In this document: in pieces, positions 1 to 11,409 of the stretch | Numbering within the stretch: position 1 is the stretch's first letter | Layout: each line of letters starts with the position of its first letter | Origin: Actinostola sp. cb2023 | Taxonomy: Eukaryota; Cnidaria; Anthozoa; Actiniaria; Actinostolidae | Length of the DNA stretch: 64,000 nt | Assembly: GCA_033675265.1 (NCBI GenBank) | Contig: JAUJYZ010000127.1 | Coordinates: 231,001 to 295,000, forward strand | Direction: 5' to 3' | The notes under the pieces: model-generated | Databases searched by the model: none | What the model saw: the letters and a program-made list of their open reading frames with translations, nothing else | What the model was told of the DNA's origin: nothing | Program-made: the position numbers and the translations under genes

Positions 1-1085
1 TTGTCCTAGTTGTAGAAAAGTGTAGAAGAAATGGCTACCACTTCAGCATAGTTCTTCACTGATTTTAAAATGGCTGATCTTTGGGTTTAAGCTTACGTTC
101 TGCAACGAACGGCTCTACTATATGGCAGGTGGCGTTGTCGAGATATGCAAATCGCCTCCGGATCCGACTTAATTTCAAGAACTGCATAAATTTAATCTTA
201 CAGCCCAGTCCTAACCTTAAAAAATAAAGCACTTAAATAATAAACAATTCCTGGAAATATCAGGCAAATAGTCTTTAGTTAATTTTGCAATCGAAAATTA
301 ATGTTTTGCAGTATTTTTCCCCCTACAATTAACTACGCAATATACATTACAGGACTTACAGTGCGTATTTCTACTGCGGTCTATGGCGTTGTTTTGGGGT
401 TCTGTCATGAATGTAATTTCAATGAATGGTAATTGTACAGTATATCGACGTACAACCACCCTCCGTTTTAGGCCTAATAGGCCTTAGACATGTTTATTAA
501 TGAATACTGTCTAGAATTCTGTGCGAAGCAGAAGCAACGGCATAAACCGGGAAACTTTACGAAAAAAATATTAATTACGGTCATTCATTCTAAGGAATAA
601 TTTAGAAAGCGATATACGGTACTTTCCTAATACAACTTAGTTTAATTCAACCCAAATTGTATGAGATTTTCTTCAATCGCATATCTATATTATTACTTAG
701 CTTTGCTCTAGGTGTTTCAAATGAATAGATAATGGAGGATTGGCAGTATTTGTCAACAGCCGGATTCAGTAGTTCGATTTATTTTTCTGTATGAATTCAA
801 AAGCATTAGCATTTAGCCCTTTATGAATTGTTAATGTAGAACATAATTATAATAACTGTCTATTATTATTATTATGCAGGTTAGTCCAAGTAGGGGAAGA
901 AAACGAAAAACTGTTGTGCCACTGCTTCATTATATCACATCATAATAAACATTCAAAAGTATAAAAATGACTATTGTTTTTTAATGTAGTGAATGTTGTC
1001 ATGGAAATGAATTCTGTATTGAATAATAATATGAGGTACTACGGCTGATATATAGGTATCAATCGGTTTATATTGTAATTATTGG
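1..1085. other. no gene recognised
   Basis: AT-rich sequence with stops in all frames. I see no exon with flanking splice signals, no RNA gene and no clear terminal inverted repeat. It is probably intergenic. Confidence 0.5.
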
Positions 1086-1319
1086 ATGACAGAGTATGCG
1101 GTGACAATTATAATGGTCAACAGAAAAGTGCCTAAGGGCGGTAGCAGTTGTTTTTACACTCATATAGATGGCCGGGAAGTACCACTGGACAAAAATCGCG
1201 GGCTCCCAAAATATTTGAAATATTTTCGAAATTTCGGGTTTAATGACTCTGAATATTTTATAAATAATTTACCATGTGGATACGAAGGTGGATATACTAG
1301 AAATCCGACCGAATTCTAA
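1086..1319 (+). CDS. hypothetical small ORF, 77 aa
   Basis: An ATG-initiated ORF of 77 codons with a balanced amino-acid composition. Its C-terminal half is rich in Tyr, Phe, Gly and Asn. I recognise no domain, signal peptide or membrane segment. No polyadenylation signal or neighbouring exon supports it. It could be a chance ORF, an orphan exon or a transposon remnant, and I list it only because the composition is not low-complexity. Confidence 0.15.
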   Translation: MTEYAVTIIMVNRKVPKGGSSCFYTHIDGREVPLDKNRGLPKYLKYFRNFGFNDSEYFINNLPCGYEGGYTRNPTEF

Positions 1320-1605
1320 ATATATATTATATACTCAAATATTCACCGTGGAACAACTCATATTAACAAAGATTGATACGTTGGTCAGGCCTGAGTATGT
1401 CGTATAAAAGTCGGAGTTTCACAATTTTTTACTTTTTAAAAATCTGATTTTTACTATACGACGTGTGCAAACACACTGAGCTCAAGAATAAGAATTTGTG
1501 TCATGTGAACTTGCCGGCGACGACGCAAGCAAAGGCCGGTAAGCACAAGAAACATTTCGATCCTTGCGCTCATATTTGCGCCAGGCTCGTTTTCGCAGTC
1601 ACTTA

Positions 1606-1820
1606 CAGTGCGAATCAAAAAACCGTGGGCACCCAGAAATAATTCAAAAATCGTTTATTTTCCGTTGAACAATCAGAAACGACTCTCTAACTGCAAGAAA
1701 TTTATCTGACTACAAATCAGTCGAACTTCTTGCAGTTAGAGAGTTGTTTCTGATTGTTTAACGAACGATAAACGATTTCTGAAATATTTCTGGGTGCCCA
1801 CGGTTTTTCGATTCGCACTG
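1606..1820. mobile_element. Tc1/mariner-type palindromic MITE
   Basis: A 215-bp foldback. The termini CAGTGCGAATC and GATTCGCACTG are exact inverse complements, and the arms run for about 95 bp to a short central loop. It is flanked by TA on both sides (1604-1605 and 1821-1822). The intact neighbouring monomer reads CACTTAAGGCC where this element sits, so the empty site can be reconstructed and the TA duplication is well supported. It has no coding capacity. A TA target is characteristic of the Tc1/mariner superfamily. Confidence 0.85.
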
Positions 1821-2058
1821 TAAGGCCTCATGTGCTTGCGCTTATGTTTGCGTCAGGCTCGTTTTCAGTCACTCAAGGCCTCATGTGCTTGCGCTTATGT
1901 TTGCGTCAGGCTCGTTTTCAGTCACTTAAGGCCTCATGTGCTTGCGCTTATGTTTGCGTCAGGGTCGTTTTCAGTCACTTAAGGCCTCATGTGCTTGCGC
2001 TTATGTTTGCGTCAGGCTCGTTTTCAGTCACTGAAGGCTCGTTTTCACAGTCACTTAA

Positions 2059-2516
2059 AGTGCCTATCACCCCTATGAGATTGTTTTAAAAATCTATTCA
2101 ATTTAAGCTGAATAGTTGGTGGGTTCAGTATTTTGTGATTTGAACCTTGCGTTCATGAGCTATAGAGGTTTGAAATCTCAATATGAAAATTTGATGACGT
2201 CTACTATAAGACTTCATTTATTATACAAAAACGCCGTTGTGCTGATTATTGACATTTGAAAAGTTACAGAATATTTTCACAGTCTTTATAAATGATTTTA
2301 TAACTTTTTCCCTATTTCAAAAAATAAGCTCTTCTTAAAAAAGTCTAAATAAGTTATGGCAAATTCCTTAGTAGACGTCATCAAATTTGCATATTGAGAT
2401 TTCAAACCTCTATAACTCATAAACGCAAAGTTCAAATCACAAAATACTGAACCCACCAACTATTCAGCTTATATTGAATAGATTTTTAAAACAATCTCAC
2501 AGGGGTGATAGGCACT
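2059..2516. mobile_element. piggyBac-type MITE with TTAA target site
   Basis: A 458-bp non-coding element with the perfect terminal inverted repeat AGTGCCTATCACCCC. Further inner inverted homology extends for about 150 bp. TTAA lies immediately outside both ends (2055-2058 and 2517-2520). It interrupts the 53-bp array exactly at the TTAA of CACTTAAGGCC. TTAA duplication is the hallmark of piggyBac transposition. Its inner repeat (GTTCAGTATTTTGTGATTTG) is shared with the element at 57077-57516, so the two belong to one family. Confidence 0.88.
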
Positions 2517-2839
2517 TTAAGGCCTCATGTGCTTGCGCTTCTGTTATATATAAATTGTGGACTCTATAGCTGAAGAGTGTTTTAATTAAATTATTTATTT
2601 ATCGATCTTTTTCGTCAATTGACTTTGTTGAAAACAAACAAATAAAAGAGTATATTTTTAGGTGGCCCACCAGCTAGCCTCAGCAGCCTCAGCTTGACAT
2701 TAAGCAGTCCGGCTATGCATGCAGTGTGATATCATCATTTATCTTCAACAGATCACAGATGTGGGCAAAATCAATGCTAGTGAACTTTCATCACTAAAAT
2801 TTCAACAACATTGTGTTGCTTTATATTCATTTGATCACT

Positions 2840-3320
2840 GTTTAATTTGCTCACTTAATTTGTGCATTTTTTTATTCTTAATCCTCTTTGTTTCATTCTT
2901 CCTTTCTTCTGTTTTTTACTTCCTTCTTTCCTTCGTAGTTCGTTTGTTGTTTGTTTCCTTCATTTCTTCATTCGTTCTTCTTTCTTTTTTCACAGTTTTT
3001 TCCTTTTTTCCTTTTTTCCTTCCCTTCTTTCTTTTCTTCCCTTCTTTCTTTTCTTCCCTTCTTTCTTTTCTTCCCTTCTTTCTTTTCTTCCCTTCTTTCT
3101 TTTCTTCCCTTCTTTCTTTTCTTCCCTTCTTTCTTTTCTTCCCTTCTTTCTTTTCTTCCCATCTTTCTTTTCTTCCCTTCTTTCTTTTCTTCCTTCCTTC
3201 CTGTCTCAGTCTTCTTCCTTCGCAGTTCCTTCATTCCTTCTTTTAGCTCCTCCCTATACATCCCTTCTAGCCTTGACGACCTTCTTTCTTCTATTTTCTT
3301 CTCCCTTTTCAGTTTCAGTT
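2840..3320. repeat. pyrimidine-rich CTTT/CCTT tandem tract
   Basis: Imperfect tandem copies of a roughly 16-bp TTCCCTTCTTTCTTTT motif, densest at about 3015-3195. The long ORFs on both strands here arise because a pure pyrimidine/purine strand contains few stops. No coding signal was seen. Confidence 0.9.
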
Positions 3321-5193
3321 GTTGATATGTAAACATGTAGTTCTGTTTACCAATGCTGCGCGGCTACTATTAGTTATGCATTCCTATCGTGATTCTTTCT
3401 CACTCTCTCACTCACTCAATCGCTCTTATTCATTCCTAATTCAACTTTCTATTCCACATATTTCCCTTTCAAGTTAAGATGACCTCACCGTTGTTAAATA
3501 TTTCAATACGCCAACCTTTTTACGTAATTCCATTCACAAAATCATGCTTTATCCCATGACTTTTCAAACCATTTTTCAAGTGCGTAATTGTTCAAATGCA
3601 CGTTTTTGTTCCGTGATTGAATCCCCGTTTTCTTGTTTGGTTCAGCAAACTTGAATTTTAAAACTGCAGTCTTAACTGCAAGACAATTAAGTATTCATTG
3701 TCCGTATCACTTTGTATGAACCGAGGCTGATTTGAATCATGAAAACCATTCTTATCAATCCAGTTAGCTAATCACTGTAAGGTCCAAGTACATCGACCGA
3801 GCCCCCAGCTTCGGGAAAAAAACATGCTAACAAGAAAGTATTGAATTATCTGCATGCCTGTTAAATTTTTATTGTTTTTAAGAGAGAATCATGAGGATTT
3901 GCATTCTAGATTCCTGCCCAAAGCCCGCCATGTTTTCAACAGCATTTAGATTCAGTTTCTTTATAAATGGTTTCGAAAAAAATTGAACTATTATAATTAT
4001 TTTTTCAAGAGAGCAAGTTTTCTAGTAAGGTGGTTTCCGAAGTTCTTATTCCAGATTTCTCAACGACGACGACGAAGCTGTTACAATTATATTTCTAAAG
4101 TGATTTTAAGCATAAACTGACAGATAATGAAACTTGACAGTTGACGTGCGAATAGCTAGAGATTCAGCATAGATATACCGCATAAAACATCGCAAAACAT
4201 TGACTATAAGATAAGCCACAGATTACAAGAAACTCAACAACTAAGCGACGATCAATTTAGAACGTATCCAGAATCGAAAAAATTGACCTGACATTCAAAT
4301 ATTCCCAGAGTGTGTTTAAAATATATATATGTATTTATTGTGCAACTATTCAGAGAAACAGACGCCGCAAAGACATTTTTCGACGAAATGTTTTTGTACA
4401 GTCGAAATGAAAAATCAGCTCATTCGAACTGGCTAGTTCGACTAGTTCTAGATCGAAGATCATGATCTGTCTGAATAACCTACAGCATTGACAATCAATC
4501 GTCCAATTCCAACACGCCAGTGCGTGTACAGCTGGATGGAGCTTGCGATTATGAAAACAGGGCACAAACAGCACTAATACTCACTTGGAAAAGAATCAGT
4601 TTCCACTAGACTTGCTTAGCATTGTGCTTCTTTCGTCGTTGTGTAACTATTTTCGCCAAAAAGTAGGTTTCTACGTTGATTCGATTGTAGAAAGGAGGGT
4701 CAGGCTCTGCAGCTAATAATTTCGAGACGATCCTTATGAATATTTAATTACGTGAAAGCTAATGAACTTGCACAGCCTTTCTGACTCACTTCCTCGCTGG
4801 CCGCTGACCAGAAAGAATGCATCGTCCAGCGACCACTCCATTTTTCCGCAAACAGTATATATTTTTGATAACCAAAATCAATCAAATAGACTGACGGATA
4901 GAGAAGGATATTTTAAAAGGAAAAAAAAAAGGAAAAGTCAGTACTATATATAGTCTTGTGTGTTTTATTATACAGTAATGTTATATAATCCCTGCTTATA
5001 GAACGTACTTGACCGAGCTTCATCAGACATGTACAGAGTTTTATCCGCAGAGAGATGCCTTTGAGAATGTGTTAGCTGTGATTATGTTGAAGGAAAGTGT
5101 GCACATACCGACCACAGGTAACCCATGATGCCGTATAAACGCGTTTACACAGATACAATGCCGAATAATTAAGGTAACAAGTAGCATAAACTT
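3321..5193. other. intergenic, nothing recognised
   Basis: Unique AT-rich DNA. Two short ORFs (4350-4574 minus, 4762-4953 plus) have no recognisable domain and no flanking splice signals, and I treat them as chance. Confidence 0.45.
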
Positions 5194-5599
5194 TAATCAT
5201 ATATTAATGAGCCTAATTATCGGCTGATTGTGCTCGGTGAACCACTAGTACTGTAATTCCGGCAAGAGCTCTCCCACGATTATCAGCAAGCAAAGAGCAA
5301 AGACCTCATCAGTCATCTCACACTGATAGTTCGATTATTAATGCCACTAATAGAGATGTTCCGTGTAAGCTCACTATTTATTATAATGAGTCAACAAAAT
5401 ATGCAGATGAGTTTACAAACCACCCAACCTATCCGGCTCATAGAAAACCTGACTGGACATAGTTAGATAGTTTTAAATCAGTGTATTTTATTAGAAAGAA
5501 CGAAACAACAAGCCTGATATATCGAGTGTGATATAAAATAGAGTGTATGCTATCAACAATGATTATCCTGGATACATTAGTTGATCGATTCTTAAACTG

Positions 5600-6360
5600 T
5601 CTGGAATAGTTCTCAGTGTGACGCTGTGCAACAACAGGTTGGAACCAGCGTGGATGACGCCAAAGAGATCCTATAGCTTTATACGTCTTAACATGTTTGA
5701 TCGCATGTTCGACTGAAACACGGTAGTGGCTTAGGCGTCGGTTGAATTTCCGGGCACGGCGTCTCGTCATTGCTCCCATTCGCCTAATTTGCTGCTGTCT
5801 AAACGGTGTGATAAGTGGCAGTCTGTCGGGATATCCTTGATCAGCTAGAAGAAGAACACCAGGAGGTAAATCCAGTGTTCTTCCTTGACCAACAGGTGTC
5901 AGTCATAAGTCTGTATGTCATTGAATCAATAATACTTCCAACAAACCCAGCTTGCAAAAATCTGATGTTTTTGTCGTTGTCGGTGATTATTTGAGTACTC
6001 ATGAGATGGAAATGGCGATGTTCGCTATAGAAATCACGCTGTGGCTCTACCTGTGGCCAATATATCCTATGGGGAGTTCCATCAATACACCCTACAGCGT
6101 TTGGAAACGATGGCCAAGAACCTCGCATTGCATTCCACTCAACTATGGTAGGCCATGTGACTTGACTTTGGAAATATCTCCAAATTAGCCAGATCATAAC
6201 CAGTAATACTGATTAGATAAATTTAGTTGTCCTCTTCTATGCCTTTGTCTAATGTTCCATTTCTATATTATTACGACGCAATTCTGGAGTAACATCTCTA
6301 ACTAGATGTTGTATTGTCTCGGGTACTTCACCAGTATTTACTGCCAAAACAAATATCGCT
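5600..6360 (-). pseudogene. Harbinger-like DDE transposase remnant (frameshifted)
   Basis: Read on the minus strand, the 5841-6197 frame gives VGCIDGTP, carrying the first catalytic Asp of the DDE_Tnp_4 fold, then VGSIIDSMTYR. The frame then shifts near 5895. The next frame gives LLLADQGYPDRLPLITPF and, after a basic stretch, SVEHAIKHVKTYKAIGSLWRH, which fits the block holding the catalytic Glu. Upstream at about 6230-6360 there is a further fragment resembling a helical N-terminal part. The order of D, D and E motifs matches PIF/Harbinger nucleases. One frameshift and loss of an obvious start make it inactive as it stands. The final codons run into the terminal inverted arm. Confidence 0.72.
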
Positions 6361-7123
6361 GTTGACGGTACATGGTGAAGAGGTCACGGGTGAAGAGGTC
6401 ACGGCCATAAAAGGGTAAGTGTGGTCCAAAGGGAAGACGGTGGATCAACGAAGCTATCGATTCTTTCAATCTGATGGACGGCACATGGAATAATGACAAG
6501 TAACACAGGAACTACAACACGTTGCAGGTAATCTAAAGGCGTTTGCGAAGACGGGTAGACATTCATGAGAGGTATAGCATATTATCATCCCCAATATTTG
6601 TTTCAACCAATCACAATCGAGAATTCTCCCGTATCAAGACACTCTACTGTCCTGATATCATACATCACGGACAGTTGGTTAAAATGTGGTTCTAAATAAG
6701 AAACCATTGTATTTTTATATTACTTCTGGTCATTTTAAGGGAAAATATGTTTCATTCAAAAGATAAATAAACGTTTTGAACAAAACTGGGAACGATTGAA
6801 CTTTTCCCGCCATTTCTCAAACTCATGGACGCGTGCCGACAATATGCTAATAAGTTTGTATTTTGAAAAGATCGTCGATGTTTTTAGTGAAATTCTTTCA
6901 TTTCGGCGAAAAGAGTGGGATGATAAATAAATAATCGGTCAATTTTGGTTCGATTCCGCGAAATATCAGGACTCGTTGCCCGATTATATATAAATACTTG
7001 ACAATACTGACGTCGATCAGTTCTGCCGGCATTCACGAGGATTTGGTATTCATTTTACGTTTCTGGCTGCTGATAAATCAGTGGAGCTGCTGTGACTGCA
7101 CATACACTCGAGTACAGTGCCAA

Positions 7124-7829
7124 AATGAGTAAATTTAATATTGAGAAGACAAGAGCAAGGTATTGTAAAAGTTAGTCATACTTTTGTAGCGACAGTGTGT
7201 TGTTTGGTCTCAGGTGTTTCACGAATAACACGTTATCAACTCCCGTCCTTCATGTAACAACCTCATTCAATATTCTGAATAATCTTATACAGGTCCATCG
7301 CGTAAACGCATACGCATCACAATTTCGGAAAAAGAACTGGTTCTTCGTTGTTACGAAAACAAAAATGGACAGAGTTGGGAAGAAGTTCTGCAAGCCGTGC
7401 AAGAAAACCTTGATTGCCTTCCGTTTTCGTGTCCTGCCGTTGAGTTTTACCTGAAGCAGGATAGCAAGCAGGCTATAAACCGCATTCGTCGCATTATAAG
7501 CAACGAACTTAAAGCAGCCACAGAGTCGACGGACACCCCAGTTTCAGGACCTATGTCCAGCGTACGCCGAGAAAAAGAAACCAGAAGATCGATATGACGC
7601 CAAATTTAGTCATTTGGTTAGCACTAGCTCGAATCAGCAGAGCAAAGTGACCACACTGAAAACCAAGCCAAAAGCAAAAAGGCAAGCAAAAAGCGAAAAC
7701 GATCCAAAGGAAAAGGCAAAGCCGAAGACGCACACGTGGCTATGTGCAACAAAGCAATGGAAACGCTTGACAACTGAAGTGAACAACCTTATAGATAAGC
7801 ATGCAGATAGTTCGAGCTCAAGTGACTAG
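7124..7829 (+). pseudogene. transposon accessory protein, Myb/trihelix-like (broken)
   Basis: From an acceptor-like site ending at 7292, a frame encodes a basic start (SRKRIRI), then a helical segment with WEEVLQAVQENL and QAINRIRRIISNELKAA, stopping at 7597. After a +1 shift near 7563 the sequence continues as a Lys-rich tail (KPKAKRQAKSENDPKEKAKP) ending in a Ser/Asp run at 7829. An ATG at 7124 followed by a GT donor could be a first exon, but its phase does not join. Upstream are a TATA-like TATATATAAATA near 6986 and an E2F-like TTTTCCCGCC near 6800. I infer a Harbinger DNA-binding partner from position, charge and helix pattern, not from a firm domain match. Confidence 0.45.
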
Positions 7830-8684
7830 TTTGAAGTTATGTGGTTATACACAGTACTAGTATAGTGTGGATTAAGCATAAAGACGAAATAATTCTGCTT
7901 AGTAAATAATTCAGTGTCATTAATTATAATCCAAACAGTTGTTGTTGAGCTCTGCACATTTCTTGCACAGCGTAGGTCACATAGAACTATTCCAGACAGT
8001 TTAAGAATCGATCAACTAATGTATTCAGGATATTCATTGTTGACCGGCATACACTCTATTTTATATCACACTCGATATATCAGGCTTGTTGTTTCGTTCT
8101 TTCCAATAAAATACATTTAAAACTATTGTAACTATGTCCAGTCAGGTCAGTTTTCTACGAGCCGGATAGGTTGGGTGGTTTGTAAACTCATTTGCATATT
8201 TTGTTGACTCATTATAATAAATAGTGAGCTTACACGGAACATCTCTATTAGTGGCATTAATAATCGAACTATCAGTGTCAGATGACTGATGAGGTCTTTG
8301 CTCTTTGCTTGCTGATAATCGTGGGAGAGCTCTTGCCGGAATTACAGTACTAGTGGTTCACCGAGCACAATCAGCCGATAATTAGGCTCATTAATATATG
8401 ATTAAATAAATAGTGAGCTTACACGGAACATCTCTAATAGTCATATAATAAGGCTGATATTGAACGAGCAGGGTACCTTAAAGTAGTCTAGGCTATAGCA
8501 ACTGTAGCAACTGAGTGGCTCTTGGGTACGTTTCATATGTTAGTAAACATAGAACTTATTGCCCTGAAAATATTTTTATATATTGTTCATGATTTATTTA
8601 CTTCACTGTTTAGATAATGTAGGTGCAGTAGCACTAAATTAAATATTAGATTTTTCAATTCTAGTCCCATTCTACCATGTCGTA

Positions 8685-8992
8685 TATACCTCAAAAAAGG
8701 TTGTCGGTGAGAAAGACGATAGGAGATAGGAAAATGGTCATTCTAAGACCGACTGAGTGCATGCATAGACTGTGGGCCAGTTTAAAAGCAATGCACAATT
8801 ATTCTATTTTGCCAGAGACAATTGCCGTCCCCTCTAAGCGAAGACCTTCGATGGCGAGTTTTTTGGTTTTTAAAATAAAATTGGAATAACTTTGAGCCGC
8901 TTTGCAGACCCACAATCCAATTCGGTCTTAGAATGAGCATTCTCCTATCTCCTATCGCCTTTCTCTCCGACAACCTTTTTTGAAATAGGTGT
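8685..8992. mobile_element. MITE with CACCTATTTCAAAAAAGG termini, copy 1
   Basis: Inverted termini read CTCAAAAAAGGTTGTC at the left (with a small deletion) and its complement ending in GAAATAGGTG at the right, flanked by TATA. Inner arms share GATAGGAGATAGGA and CGGTCTTAGAATGA blocks in inverse orientation. The same family occurs at 46021-46328 and 54797-55085. Nothing else was seen in 8442-9040. Confidence 0.8.
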
Positions 8993-9042
8993 ATATAGTT
9001 CTTTTTTAGTCTCAGTTGTTTTTCTGGTTGTAGTTTTCCTTC

Positions 9043-9096
9043 TTCTTCTTTTCTTCTTCTTCTTCTTCTTCTTCTTCTTCTTCTTCTTCTTCTCTT
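9043..9096. repeat. (TTC)n microsatellite
   Basis: About 15 near-perfect TTC triplets, followed by a degenerate pyrimidine stretch. The Arg-rich ORF on the opposite strand is only its translation. Confidence 0.9.
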
Positions 9097-9099
9097 TCG

Positions 9100-9989
9100 T
9101 CGTCTTCTTCGACCTTCTTCTCTTTTGACGATTTCCCTTCTATATACTCTTAAGTTTATGTACGTTATGTACAATCAGTCTCTATATTCTTTCTTTCTTT
9201 GCAATTTTCTAGACGTCCAGTTTTAGCACCAGACTAAACAAACTCTCCCACGGTCTTATTATTGAAAACAAAGCAGCTTAATTGCTGCACCACAAACACG
9301 CCTTGTCATTGCCTCAGGCAACCTTTATAGTGTTTACTTGTGAACACAGAAACCATGACTTGATATAAATATACAAGAAATATTTCTTTCAAAAGGAAAA
9401 TTATCATTTTAATCAAAGTTCTCTAATACAGCCCTCTGACCGAAAGTAATACCCCCAACGTGCATGGTATATAAAACACACGTGATTTATTTCCGCACTT
9501 GTTTTGATATGTGTGGTATTATGACTCTATTAACTCATAACGCCCTAGTTTCCTATAAACATTTTAGCAAAACAACTATTTACTAACACAAAATAAAGAT
9601 GTTTTAATTTAATTAGAACAAAAAGGATCTTGTCGGTATAAACCACCCCAAGTGTACCACGTTCAATGCGTGTTTTCTTTCTTACCTTCTGCAGCACGAC
9701 ACTCCCGTTACATCGTGCTTATGAGGTTTGACGATATATGTATACCATCTTTTGAGCATACATGCGCAGTAAAGCCTGGTCAGTTTGCGCGCACTAAGCT
9801 TTCTGACTACAATGATCAATAAATATGTATGTGTATGTGTAGTGATTTATCTTAATACACTATAAGACATGTTCATTGCTCGGTGGTTTATTGTAAAGAG
9901 CACGGTACGTGTCTTTCATATGTAAATCATGAGTCAGGCTATCATATTACAGTTAGGCTATTATGTAATATTGTTATATACCAACTGTC
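9100..9989. other. intergenic, nothing recognised
   Basis: No exon, RNA gene or inverted repeat stands out. Short ORFs lack domains. Confidence 0.4.
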
Positions 9990-11403
9990 CAGGCCCGTAG
10001 CCAGGGGGGGTGCACGGGGTGCGTTCGCACCCCCCCCCCCCCCCCTCCCCCCACAGACCCCAAAGGTCCACATTTTTTGGGGAAAGGTCCACTATTCACT
10101 GGCAAACTAAAACCGACTGCACTCTCTTTCCACCGTGAACGAACCGCGCGCCAAACTTGTCCAGGCACATCCATTATAACTTTGAATTTGACTTAGAAGA
10201 GGTGGTAAATCTGTTTGCCACCAAACACCCACGGAGGCTGGATCACAGGCAACCCAATACGTACGTTTGTAAGGGAAATAATGTATGGGGATTTAAAATA
10301 TGCCGTATTTTATTTGGAAATAATTAATAAAAGTTTGTCAACTTTACCTGTTGTGTCATTCTGTTAAATAAATCCCTATTAAAATTCCCCCTAAACTGCA
10401 CACAAGAGTCAAAAATCAACAGAATGATACAACACAGGTAAAGTTGACAAACTTTAATTAAATATTTCCAAATAAAATACGGCATATTTCAAATCCCCAT
10501 ACATTCCCTTACAAACGTATTGAGCTTGGGTTGTCTGTGATTAAAGGGCTGACTGACTGGGAATTGCCATTTTTTTACACTGGGAAAATGGATTGTACCA
10601 CTGGGACTGGGATTTTGCTAATGCATGGGACTGGGAATTTCAAAACCACTTTGGGAATGGGAAAGCGTATTGCAAAACAGCATATTATTATAAGCCTTAT
10701 ACATTTTTCAATATGCATTGGTTTGCCGAGACAGTACGTGTAGGAAGTAATTAGCAATACGCGTAAATCACAAATAGCTCTTGGAGAACGCTGGAAATAG
10801 CATTTCCGAGCCGGCTCTAGATTTCAAATATTTAGCGGCTCGCGCCTACGGCGTTCGCTAAACGTTTCCCACCACTTATTTTCCATTTCCTACGACCCTG
10901 CAACGATATTATCCTTGCTGTGATAGGAGACGAGGATGAAGCTGCACATACAACCACAACACGCTCGGGAAGAATCATATAAAAGAGCGGAAATTGATTA
11001 TTTTTTTTGCAACCATTTATTATTCCACAAAATTCAGGTCAAATAGAGCAACCAAGAGAACGGTTTTTAATACGTTTCAAAGCAAGGAAGTCTTCTAAAA
11101 GCACACTTAGAAATGCAAACATAGTGAAATAGTCATTTACAATTGCCATAAAGTATGAGATCAGGAAATTGTTAGATGAATTATCTAATAGGGGTGGTCG
11201 CTAGAAGCGAGTCCACGATACTGGGATTTTCTTGAATTCATGTCAATGGGACTGGGAATTTTTTTTAAATCGACTGGGAAATGGGATTTGTAGGCTCCTT
11301 CAGGACCCTCTATGAATTGCTGCTATCCTAAGTGCATTTTGATAGTTTGGTCCACTTTGGCCTGGGGAGCACCTCCCCACAAAAAATCCTGGCTACGGGC
11401 CTG
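9990..11403. mobile_element. non-autonomous TIR transposon (CAGGCCCGTAGCCAGG ends)
   Basis: The ends CAGGCCCGTAGCCAGG and CCTGGCTACGGGCCTG are exact inverse complements. The 6-bp direct repeat ACTGTC flanks both sides (9984-9989 and 11404-11409). The CAGG-type terminus recalls hAT elements, although those usually make 8-bp duplications. No transposase is present. The left end carries a run of C residues (10031-10046), and the interior has repeated GGGACTGGGAATT motifs at about 10555-10660 and 11220-11290. It contains another palindrome at 10250-10535. Confidence 0.75.
10250..10535. mobile_element. palindromic MITE nested in the 9990-11403 element
   Basis: Left CAACCCAATACG...ACGTTTGTAAGGG is mirrored at the right by CCCTTACAAACGTATT...TTGGGTTG. 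The inner arms (GTATGGGGATTT, TTTATTTGGAAATA, AAGTTTGTCAACTTTACCTG) are also mirrored. The arms are about 110 bp with a loop near 10370-10400. It has no coding capacity. Confidence 0.8.
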
Positions 11404-11409
11404 ACTGTC

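Larger units (their letters stand above)
1555..2548. repeat. 53-bp tandem array interrupted by two MITEs
   Basis: Monomers begin at 1822, 1875, 1928 and 1981, exactly 53 bp apart. A truncated copy follows at 2034. Partial monomers lie outside the two inserted elements, at about 1558-1605 and 2519-2545. Each unit contains a GCGTCAGG core and ends in CACTTAAGGCC, or CACTCAAGG in one copy. The ORF at 1832-2089 merely reads through the array and is not counted as a gene. The core resembles that of the 40-bp satellite at the right end of the window. Confidence 0.9.
5194..8405. mobile_element. decayed PIF/Harbinger-type DNA transposon
   Basis: Long inverted terminal arms of about 420 bp (left 5194-5614, right 7983-8405) enclose a broken transposase on the minus strand and a second basic ORF set on the plus strand, transcribed away from each other. 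That two-gene divergent layout, a DDE transposase plus a Myb/trihelix-like accessory protein, is the known Harbinger architecture. The terminal arms are unusually long, since Harbinger TIRs are commonly short. The left arm overlaps the 3' end of the transposase frame. Just beyond the right arm, 8406-8441 repeats about 36 bp from inside the right arm (8219-8254), a local duplication at the end. Confidence 0.75.

Noticed and set aside
2719..3336. Long Phe/Ser/Leu and Glu/Arg/Lys ORFs on both strands
   Set aside because: They are translations of a pyrimidine-rich simple repeat with no domain, start context or splice signals.
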